In this document: piece by piece, positions 4,706-10,354 of the stretch | Position numbering within the stretch: position 1 is the stretch's first letter | Layout: each line of letters begins with the position of its first letter | Source: a crenarchaeote SCGC AAA261-N23 | GTDB lineage: Archaea; Thermoproteota; Thermoprotei; Gearchaeales; Gearchaeaceae | Direction of reading: 5' to 3' | Assembly: GCA_000375685.1 (NCBI GenBank) | Contig: AQVQ01000025.1 | Coordinates: forward strand, 1-10,354 | Length of the DNA stretch: 10,354 nt | Program-made: the position numbers and the translations under genes | Notes under the pieces: model-generated | What the model was told of the DNA's origin: nothing | Database searches by the model: none | What the model saw: only the letters and a program-made list of their open reading frames with translations

Positions 4706-6223
4706 ATGAGTACTAGGCTTTACGATCTAATAAAAAGAAGAGGGCTAGTTTGGCAATCTTTCGAGATATATGGAGGAGTGTCAGGATTTCTAGACTTTGG
4801 TCCTATAGGATATAAAATACTGAGAAAGATAGAAGAGAAGTGGAGAAAATTTTTCATCGATAGGCATGATTTCATTTATGAGATTAGTACACCAATTGTA
4901 ATGCCAAGCATTGTGTTTGAGGCCTCAGGTCATCTTGAACATTTTACAGATTCTATAGTTGTTTGCAAAAACTGTGGAAGAAAGTTTAGAGTAGATAATA
5001 TAATAGAAATTGAGGAAGTAGATCGTTGGAATGAAAGTCAAATTGAAGAATACATTGTTAAAAACAATATAAAATGTCCAAATTGTGGAGGCGACTTTGA
5101 TAAACCTTCTAAGTTTAATTTACTGATGAAAACAAATATATCTCCATATGCCGAAGAAATTGGTTATTTGAGGCCTGAAGCTGCACAGGGTGTTTTCATA
5201 AATTTTAAGAAAGTTTACGAACTTACAGGGAAGAAATTACCTTTAGGAATTGTTCAAATAGGAAAAGTTGATAGGAACGAAATTTCTCCAAGAAAAGGTT
5301 TGTTTAGAATGAGAGAATTTACAATTATTGATTTAGAAATTTTTTACGATTACAAAAATCCAAGATGTAGCTATATAGCGGAAATTTTAAATAAGGAAAT
5401 AAGAGTCTTGGATGTTAACTCAAGAAGCCAAGGTAAAAAAGAGCCATACAAAGCATCAATTGGAGACCTTCTGGAAAAAGGAATTGTAAAAAATGAATGG
5501 CTTGTTTATTTTATGTTTCTTGCGCAAGAATTTTTGAATGAATTGGGTATACAACACGATAATCAATACTTTTTAGAAAAATTTCCTGAAGAGAGGACTC
5601 ATTATTCAAGTCAAACTTTTGACCAAATGGTTAAGATTTCAGATGGAAGTTGGATAGAAGTTTCGGGTCATGCATTAAGAACGGATTATGATTTAAGAAA
5701 TCATTCTTTAAAAAGCGGCGTAAGTTTAACAGCTGAAAGAATAGAAAATAATAAAGTTGTTGAAAGATTTTATCCGCATGTGGCTGAACCATCTTTTGGT
5801 ATCGAAAGAATATTCTTGACTGTTTTGGATAATTGTTTGTATGAACAGAAATCAAGATTAATTCTTAAATTGCCGTATGATATAGCGCCTTACATTGCAG
5901 TCGTTGCACCTTTGGTAAATAAAGAGAAGATAGTTAGCTATGCTTATAGACTTTACAAAGAATTGAAGAGTAATGATTTAGATGTTATATTTGATGATAC
6001 TGAATACATTGGAAAGATATATGCAAAGTACGATGAAATCGGAGTACCTTTCTGTATAACAGTAGACTACCAAAGTATCGAAGATAATACGGTGACAATA
6101 AGGAACAGGGATGATTGGAAACAAATTAGGATAGCTTCAAGCCAGGTAGGCGAAATTTTGAAAAAATTAATAAGAAAAGAAGTGAAGTTTGAAGAGGCTG
6201 GAGTTTTATTTTCTAGTAGCTGA
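4706..6223 (+). CDS. glyS: Glycyl-tRNA synthetase (class II, archaeal/eukaryotic alpha2 type)
   Basis: This enzyme charges tRNA-Gly with glycine using ATP. The protein is 505 residues, somewhat shorter than many archaeal relatives. The catalytic domain begins at about residue 5, with GGVSGFLDFGPIG (23-35) and the motif 1 region (about 60-76). An inserted zinc ribbon follows with C87/C90 and C124/C127. Next are RPEAAQGVF (156-164), the motif 2 loop RNEISPRKGLFRMREF (190-205) and motif 3 EPSFGIERIF (361-370) with the ATP-binding arginine. The C-terminal anticodon-binding domain (about 395-490) includes IGKIYAKYDEIGVPF and TVTIRNRDDWKQIRI. All key motifs look intact, so this should be the functional enzyme. 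It has its own TATA-like box and no Shine-Dalgarno sequence. Divergently placed is the surface-protein gene; the 3' end overlaps the convergent 938-residue protein gene by 18 bases. GlyRS proteins of this kind are also named glyQS; the symbol is by function. Confidence 0.96.
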   Translation: MSTRLYDLIKRRGLVWQSFEIYGGVSGFLDFGPIGYKILRKIEEKWRKFFIDRHDFIYEISTPIVMPSIVFEASGHLEHFTDSIVVCKNCGRKFRVDNIIEIEEVDRWNESQIEEYIVKNNIKCPNCGGDFDKPSKFNLLMKTNISPYAEEIGYLRPEAAQGVFINFKKVYELTGKKLPLGIVQIGKVDRNEISPRKGLFRMREFTIIDLEIFYDYKNPRCSYIAEILNKEIRVLDVNSRSQGKKEPYKASIGDLLEKGIVKNEWLVYFMFLAQEFLNELGIQHDNQYFLEKFPEERTHYSSQTFDQMVKISDGSWIEVSGHALRTDYDLRNHSLKSGVSLTAERIENNKVVERFYPHVAEPSFGIERIFLTVLDNCLYEQKSRLILKLPYDIAPYIAVVAPLVNKEKIVSYAYRLYKELKSNDLDVIFDDTEYIGKIYAKYDEIGVPFCITVDYQSIEDNTVTIRNRDDWKQIRIASSQVGEILKKLIRKEVKFEEAGVLFSSS

Positions 6224-9022
6224 AGTAATTGATTTTGTTTTCTTTATCCTATAAAAGGCTATGAAAGTTACGATTAGGAAAGCTATAAAAATAATCAGAG
6301 CAAATAATTGCAGACTAACGGCATATCCTAGAGAATAAATAATAGGCAAGTTTATTTTTATTTGTCTTGGCGTAAATTGGTCAATGAATATCGGTATGTT
6401 ATATTCTTTACCTTCAATTTGTATATTCAAAGTATAGCTTCCGAACGGAAGATTATCCAATATATATTCTGATTGGGATTTTTCAGCCTGCTGAGCAAAA
6501 GGTCCTTCTATTGTTATGTATGCATTTTGAATCTGTTGACCAAAAACATCAGCTATTATTATCTTGATGGAGGTTACATTTGTGATAAGCGTTATCGTTG
6601 AATTATCTGCTGTTAAATTCAATTGGTTGCTAAAAACTACTATTCCTTTAAATGAAACTTGGACATTAAAAACTCCTAAGTATCCATTCCAGTTGGCAAT
6701 GCCGTTGATCGATGTCAAATTAGCTATTAAATTGTTGCCTAAAGAGTAAACTCTTACCGTAAAATTATTTAAATTGTTTGAATAAATATTAACAGCTTTA
6801 AAGCTAAACTGCATAAAAACTTTTATATAAGATTTATTCGTAGATTCTGAAAATGTTAAGTTGCCTATTTCAAAGCTCAGTAATGTGGGAGGAATATAGG
6901 GGGAAGTTGGTTTTGATGCATTGAGGAATAATATTGCAGAATACGTTGAGTGGGACGATAAGCTATTTAGTGTTATAACTTTGTTTCCGCTTATTATCTC
7001 CCATCCCTTATAAAGTTGCGTTATTATATTTAAATTATAAATCGGTGTCGTTGCGAAATTTGTAATTCTTATTTCAAGTTTAACCTTTCCCCCTATTTGA
7101 AGATTTGTTGTATTGAAATCTCTAACTATATTTATACCGTTTGTAAAAACAGAAGTTGGAAGCAAGATAAGATATTTTGAAAGCCTAATTTCTTCATATA
7201 TTGGTGTAAGATAGAATGTATTGATGGAGTTTGACCTAAAACTAAAGCTAATACTGCTTTTACTGCCGCTAATTAGAGAAAAGGAAAAAACATAACTATT
7301 ATTTATTATTGGTAAACCTATAGGCTTGGTTATCGTTAAATTTTTCAAAGCGATCATGGGAATTTTCAAACTAACGTTACCGCTTCCTCCAATAACTTCG
7401 TAAGAAAAAATTAGATCAAACGTTGAATTAAAAACAGAATTAACAGGATATGGCCTAAATGATGCATATGTTGTGTATCCATAATTTAGCATAGAATTGA
7501 AAAGATTTCCCGTTAAATTTAACCTATATGTTGTATTCTCACTTAAGTATGATAATAATATTTGGTTAAATAAAGAGGCATTAGTAGGTAATTCATTGAA
7601 TCTATTTAAGTACAATGTAACATTCAATATAAAGCTCTGTGAAGCATTTATTGCTTTTAAGAATGATCGATAATAGTCAATTTGAATAGATACATTACTT
7701 GCTTGTGTATTACCACTATTGGTTATATTTAGCAGAAAACTTACTCTGTTTTTAATTGAAGTTAAATAATCGAGATTTATTTGTTCAATAGATAAACTTA
7801 ATGAAGCAAATTTACTTACTTTATAAGCAACATATATTGGATTTCCTATGAATGTTAGGTTTGTCTCACCTACTTTTAATGTAGCTACAGGAGGTTGAAG
7901 GTAATAGACATTTGGTTCATTTGAGACTATTGTATAAGTGATATTCTTTGTTAAAAATCCGTTAGGTTTTATATCACCAAAGTATATAGTTCTTGGGCCT
8001 TCAAAATTATTAGGAACGCTTAATTTAACGGTAACATTACTAGCTTTTAACGTGCCTATATTTCTTAATAGGACCTGAAGATTTAATGTTGAATTTGTAA
8101 TCGCAGGATTTGCAATTTGTTGAATAATCAAGAAGGGATTTATTAAAGAAGCATTTATATAAAAATCCCTAATAGAAGTATCCTTATCCAAAAGTATTTT
8201 GCCTGAAGAAACATAGCCGTTGGAATAGGAATTGAAAAAGGGAATTTTTGGATTAGAGGAAATAGCTTGCATTCCAAACAAATTTATTTCTATATAGGAT
8301 TTGTTTGAGTAAGGTGAGGGAGAAATTGTTCCCAGCAACCTACTGTAATTCAGAATGAAGTAAGTTTGATTGGAAATGATTGTTGAATTCAAAACACTAG
8401 CTATTCCTACAGAATAAATATCATCTAAGCCGTTTTCAACATATTTATAAACTAAAAGTGAAGGATGCAATGAATAAGTTATATTCAAAAATCCATTCTT
8501 GTATTGCTTAAATTTTTGAAGAAAATAATCAATGTAGCTGTTGTAATCTGCAGGTGCAGAATAAACATACATTGAACTCCTGTTCTCTATATTAATAAAG
8601 TTTGTTTTCAAAATAGAATCCACGTAATCAATTATTTCTTTTGGTATGTTTAAATTGAAGTTCTTGTAATCTATAATAAGTATTAAGTTCTTCTCTGATA
8701 AGAAATCTAAGAAGTTAATTTCAGGATTTTGGGTTAAAAACCAGCTTAAAGTTTGGTTGTTCAAATTCAAGTTTGAAACTATTAGAATGTAATAATCGAT
8801 ATAGTTCCCATAATTCTGAGTCAGGTTTAATATATCAGAGAAATTATAGGAACTGACTTTAACAGTAAAAACTGAATTATCATAAAGCTGATCTATGGTA
8901 AGAGTTTCATTAATCAAAGGGTTACTATACGTAGAGTGAGCTTTATAAGGAACAAACTGAAGAATTATTAAAAATATTAACATAAAGCAAATAAATTTCG
9001 ATGCTTTGGAAGAGCCTAACAT
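6206..9022 (-). CDS. Large secreted, C-terminally membrane-anchored surface protein (COG1361/CARDB-like)
   Basis: This is an uncharacterised cell-surface protein of 938 residues. A cleavable-looking signal peptide occupies about residues 1-30 (basic start, hydrophobic FICFMLIFLIILQF, then a small-residue region). The extracellular part holds about 35 N-x-S/T sequons. Its first ~280 residues look mixed alpha/beta. Several Ig-like CARDB/DUF11-type segments follow, recognisable by phrases such as LLRNIGTLKASNVTV and LNITNSGNTQASNVSI. Near the C-terminus is a carboxypeptidase-regulatory-like module (IIADVFGQQIQNAYITIEG then LPFGSYTL). A membrane helix (about 900-924) and a Lys/Arg-rich tail end the protein. 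This layout resembles archaeal COG1361 'S-layer-like' proteins that often accompany ABC exporters, but no exporter gene is visible here, so the role is open. The ATG at 9022 lies about 33 bases from a TATA-like element shared with the divergent gene. The 3' end overlaps glyS by 18 bases. Confidence 0.82.
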   Translation of the reverse strand: MLGSSKASKFICFMLIFLIILQFVPYKAHSTYSNPLINETLTIDQLYDNSVFTVKVSSYNFSDILNLTQNYGNYIDYYILIVSNLNLNNQTLSWFLTQNPEINFLDFLSEKNLILIIDYKNFNLNIPKEIIDYVDSILKTNFINIENRSSMYVYSAPADYNSYIDYFLQKFKQYKNGFLNITYSLHPSLLVYKYVENGLDDIYSVGIASVLNSTIISNQTYFILNYSRLLGTISPSPYSNKSYIEINLFGMQAISSNPKIPFFNSYSNGYVSSGKILLDKDTSIRDFYINASLINPFLIIQQIANPAITNSTLNLQVLLRNIGTLKASNVTVKLSVPNNFEGPRTIYFGDIKPNGFLTKNITYTIVSNEPNVYYLQPPVATLKVGETNLTFIGNPIYVAYKVSKFASLSLSIEQINLDYLTSIKNRVSFLLNITNSGNTQASNVSIQIDYYRSFLKAINASQSFILNVTLYLNRFNELPTNASLFNQILLSYLSENTTYRLNLTGNLFNSMLNYGYTTYASFRPYPVNSVFNSTFDLIFSYEVIGGSGNVSLKIPMIALKNLTITKPIGLPIINNSYVFSFSLISGSKSSISFSFRSNSINTFYLTPIYEEIRLSKYLILLPTSVFTNGINIVRDFNTTNLQIGGKVKLEIRITNFATTPIYNLNIITQLYKGWEIISGNKVITLNSLSSHSTYSAILFLNASKPTSPYIPPTLLSFEIGNLTFSESTNKSYIKVFMQFSFKAVNIYSNNLNNFTVRVYSLGNNLIANLTSINGIANWNGYLGVFNVQVSFKGIVVFSNQLNLTADNSTITLITNVTSIKIIIADVFGQQIQNAYITIEGPFAQQAEKSQSEYILDNLPFGSYTLNIQIEGKEYNIPIFIDQFTPRQIKINLPIIYSLGYAVSLQLFALIIFIAFLIVTFIAFYRIKKTKSITSATRK

Positions 9023-9051
9023 TCTATTAATGTTTATGGTTGCATTTTAAT

Positions 9052-9059
9052 ATTTAAAT
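9052..9059. promoter_or_regulatory. Self-complementary TATA-like box shared by two divergent genes
   Basis: ATTTAAAT is its own reverse complement. It lies in the 62-base gap between two divergent start codons, centred about 33 bases from the minus-strand ATG (9022) and about 30 bases from the plus-strand ATG (9085). It is the best TATA candidate for both genes at near-standard archaeal spacing, which suggests one element serves both directions. Confidence 0.45.
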
Positions 9060-9084
9060 CTAAACCAACAGAAGTTTAATTTGT

Positions 9085-9363
9085 ATGAGTCAGGATAAAG
9101 TAAGAAAGGAAAAAAGACTAAGACTTGTTTTATCTGAAGAGGTAAAAGAAGGTAAAGCAAAAATTAACGAAAAAATAGCAAATGAACTTGGTATAGTTGA
9201 TAAAATTGAAGCAGTTGTTGGAGGAAAGAAAAGAATTGTGTTTGATGCAATAATTTCTTCAGAATTTCCTCTTGAACAAGTTATAATAAATACATCAGAA
9301 GCGAAGGCTTATGGTATAGCTAATAATACGATTGCTACGATAAGGAGACCTTTAGGAAGATAG
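9085..9363 (+). CDS. Small beta-barrel-like protein of unknown function
   Basis: This 92-residue, lysine- and glutamate-rich soluble protein has no signal peptide and no membrane helix. The pattern GKAKINEKIANELGI (about 24-38), then VVGGKKRIVF (about 44-53) and YGIANNTIATIRRP (about 76-89) recalls double-psi beta-barrel and AbrB/Cdc48-N-like folds, in which a residue near 'vn..ia..lgi.dg' packs against a later strand. This is fold-level inference from strand pattern only. No catalytic residues are evident; a nucleic-acid or protein-binding role is conceivable. It has its own promoter shared with the divergent surface-protein gene, and a 57-residue ORF follows 22 bases after its stop. Confidence 0.75.
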   Translation: MSQDKVRKEKRLRLVLSEEVKEGKAKINEKIANELGIVDKIEAVVGGKKRIVFDAIISSEFPLEQVIINTSEAKAYGIANNTIATIRRPLGR

Positions 9364-9385
9364 CTGACCGCCTTACTACCCTAGG

Positions 9386-9559
9386 ATGGAGAGGTTCCCT
9401 TTTAGAGCAGCTCATAGGTTTCCAGCATTGATTCATGGCTACATTTCTCATTTGCTGAGCAATGAAAGAATCAGAGCTTTTTATGTTGTCTGGTTTAAAT
9501 ATACATTCATTAAAAGAGCAGCTTATATCTGGTCTCTAATAAAATCCTTAATTAAATAG
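9386..9559 (+). CDS. Possible 57-residue basic protein, unrecognised
   Basis: An ATG at 9386 opens a 57-codon frame ending in TAG. The frame upstream is closed by TGA at 9365-9367, and no other ATG, GTG or TTG start lies between. The product begins MERFPFRAAHRFPAL and is rich in Arg/Lys, aromatic and aliphatic residues. The last third (FIKRAAYIWSLIKSLIK) looks like an amphipathic basic helix. All six arginines use AGA or AGG, as in the neighbouring real genes, which favours coding. It starts 22 bases after the preceding gene's stop and could share its transcript. No Shine-Dalgarno sequence is seen and no family is recognised. It may instead be chance or untranslated RNA. Confidence 0.42.
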   Translation: MERFPFRAAHRFPALIHGYISHLLSNERIRAFYVVWFKYTFIKRAAYIWSLIKSLIK

Positions 9560-9667
9560 AAATACTGATTCTTCTTTTCTAAATCCTATTAGCCCCTCTA
9601 TGAGCTCAGGAAGATCGTTTGAATTTACGAGATATTCTTAAATTCTTGCATGCGCAAGTTTCTTCAT
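9548..9667 (-). pseudogene. Broken small ORF with an in-frame stop or one-base deletion
   Basis: On the minus strand an ATG at 9667 gives MKKLAHARI, then TAA, then an uninterrupted protein-like run EYLVNSNDLPELIEGLIG continuing as FRKEESVFLFN to a TAA at 9550-9548. The part after the stop has no usable start codon of its own. A second ATG at 9651, in the neighbouring frame, reads MQEFK; adding one A to its TTTAAGAA stretch would join it smoothly to EYLVNS and give a 34-residue protein. The sequence therefore looks like a small gene with a single-base loss, either real or a homopolymer sequencing error. It lies just downstream of the flippase-like gene on the same strand and overlaps the 57-residue ORF by 12 bases tail to tail. 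The family is not recognised. Confidence 0.35.
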
Positions 9668-9689
9668 CCCGCTCTTAAGAACAAAGATT

Positions 9690-10354
9690 TCAATTTATGT
9701 AATGTTTTCTATGTTTTATAGCAAAAGGAACACTTATAAGTAAATCTTCAAGTAACATAAATGATCTTGCAATTAAAGTTGCTGCAGTTGCATACACAAT
9801 ATCAATACCCAGTTTTGTGTATAATCCTATCATAACTAAATCAAGAAAACCTATGTTGCCAGGGATGCCTAAAGGAGTAACAGTTAAGAGGACAAATATA
9901 GGATACGTAAATACGATAATAGTAAAATTGACTTTGTAATGAATAGCCAAAAAAGCTAGATAAATAGTTAATGAGCTAAATAACCATTGTAGTATCATCA
10001 AAAATATTCCCAAGAACCAGAGCCTATTATTCGTTATATTTTTTATCCAATGATCGAACTTATCTATGAAATCATTTACTTTATCTATTGCTTCTAAATA
10101 GTTCTTTGGCCTATTAAACTTCTTGTGAGAGAAATTTATTATTTTTGCACTAAATGACTTGATCACTTTTGATTTGAAGGTTAGAAAGTATATTATAAAA
10201 GTAGAAATAATGATAATTATGAATGCTAAGAATATGTATAAAGAAAAAATACCATTCAACAAGATAAAAAATAGGCCTATCATAATAAACGCTATCATTG
10301 TAATACCATATTGAAGCCTATTTATCGCTATCGAGGCAATTAACTTTTCTAAAT
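9690..10354 (-). CDS. Flippase-like / LPG-synthase-TM-type integral membrane protein, 5' end outside window
   Basis: The frame stays open from the TGA at 9690-9692 to the right edge, so this is the C-terminal ~221 residues of a longer gene. The methionine at 10298 is probably internal, since the residues before it (LIASIAINRLQYGIT) read as protein. Five or so hydrophobic segments are visible. Near the end is the signature TPLGIPGNIGFLDLVM, then a GLYTKLGI segment and ATAATLIARS. This pattern matches the UPF0104/lysylphosphatidylglycerol synthase transmembrane family (AglD- and flippase-like proteins). Members act in lipid or lipid-linked sugar handling at the membrane, and the exact substrate here is unknown. 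A ~40-residue basic cytoplasmic stretch (KVIKSFSAKIINFSHKKFNR region) separates two helix groups. The strand is opposite to the small genes at 9085-9559. Confidence 0.78.
   Translation of the reverse strand, partial: LEKLIASIAINRLQYGITMIAFIMIGLFFILLNGIFSLYIFLAFIIIIISTFIIYFLTFKSKVIKSFSAKIINFSHKKFNRPKNYLEAIDKVNDFIDKFDHWIKNITNNRLWFLGIFLMILQWLFSSLTIYLAFLAIHYKVNFTIIVFTYPIFVLLTVTPLGIPGNIGFLDLVMIGLYTKLGIDIVYATAATLIARSFMLLEDLLISVPFAIKHRKHYIN

Noticed and set aside
5631..5855. 74-codon open frame antisense to glyS
   Set aside because: It lies entirely inside the catalytic-domain coding region of glyS, has no family-like sequence, and reads as the complement of conserved GlyRS motifs.
6229..6246. T-rich stretch after glyS as a transcription terminator
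   Set aside because: Archaeal terminators are T-rich, but this run is interrupted and lies within the convergent coding region, where base composition is constrained; evidence is too weak to list it.
6564..6749. 61-codon open frame antisense to the 938-residue surface protein
   Set aside because: It is fully contained in a long, well-supported gene on the other strand and has no promoter or recognisable motif.
9364..9689. Structured RNA gene (tRNA, SRP-like or C/D box) in the stretch before the flippase-like gene
   Set aside because: No cloverleaf, no paired C and D boxes at guide spacing, and no long stem could be found by eye; two small ORF-like frames explain the region better.
1..10354. 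Mobile element, CRISPR array or defence system
   Set aside because: No transposase, integrase, direct repeat array, Cas or toxin-antitoxin-like protein was found. The inverted repeat at the left end is a host gene fragment, not a terminal repeat of an element.

Overview
The window is AT-rich archaeal DNA. It carries archaeal-type information-processing genes: aIF1, RNA polymerase subunit Rpo12, an archaeal Trm112 with a four-cysteine insert, and an archaeal/eukaryotic-type glycyl-tRNA synthetase. It also has TATA-like boxes about 25-35 bases upstream of start codons, no convincing Shine-Dalgarno sequences, arginine codons that are mostly AGA/AGG, and large Asn/Ser/Thr-rich secreted proteins full of N-glycosylation sequons. 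This fits a thermophilic Thermoproteota (crenarchaeal) lineage. The exact group cannot be fixed from the sequence alone.

Layout. Positions 1-95 are an exact inverted copy of the 5' end of the aIF1 gene. They run directly into a metallophosphoesterase gene (to 667) that has lost its N-terminal metal-binding motif. Next come trm112 (+, 707-1093), a convergent aIF1/zinc-ribbon pair (-, 1591-1065, joined by a TAATG overlap) and a divergent 58-residue Rpo12 gene (+, 1678-1854). A minus-strand unit (4517-1871) encodes a glycoprotein-like, doubly membrane-anchored protein followed by an agmatinase-family ureohydrolase that overlaps it by 11 bases. A 143-base divergent control region with several dyads separates this unit from glyS (+, 4706-6223). 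Opposite glyS, overlapping its 3' end by 18 bases, is a 938-residue secreted, C-terminally anchored protein (-, 9022-6206). It shares a small beta-module signature with the first surface protein. A self-complementary TATA-like box lies between it and a small conserved-looking protein (+, 9085-9363). After that come a 57-residue ORF (+, 9386-9559), a broken small ORF (-, 9667-9548), and the 3' part of a flippase-like/LPG-synthase-TM membrane protein gene that runs off the right edge (-).

Function. Most of the window is ordinary core metabolism and translation: initiation (aIF1), transcription (Rpo12), tRNA charging (GlyRS), methyltransferase partnering (Trm112) and polyamine synthesis (agmatinase). 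It is interspersed with poorly characterised cell-surface proteins. No mobile element, CRISPR array, tRNA or defence system was seen. The most unusual point is the left-end inverted duplication joined to a truncated gene. It looks more like a fold-back (chimeric) join than a biological system, but it needs to be resolved. The other items worth a look are the surface-protein pair, the palindromic shared promoter and the two small ORFs near 9.4-9.7 kb.
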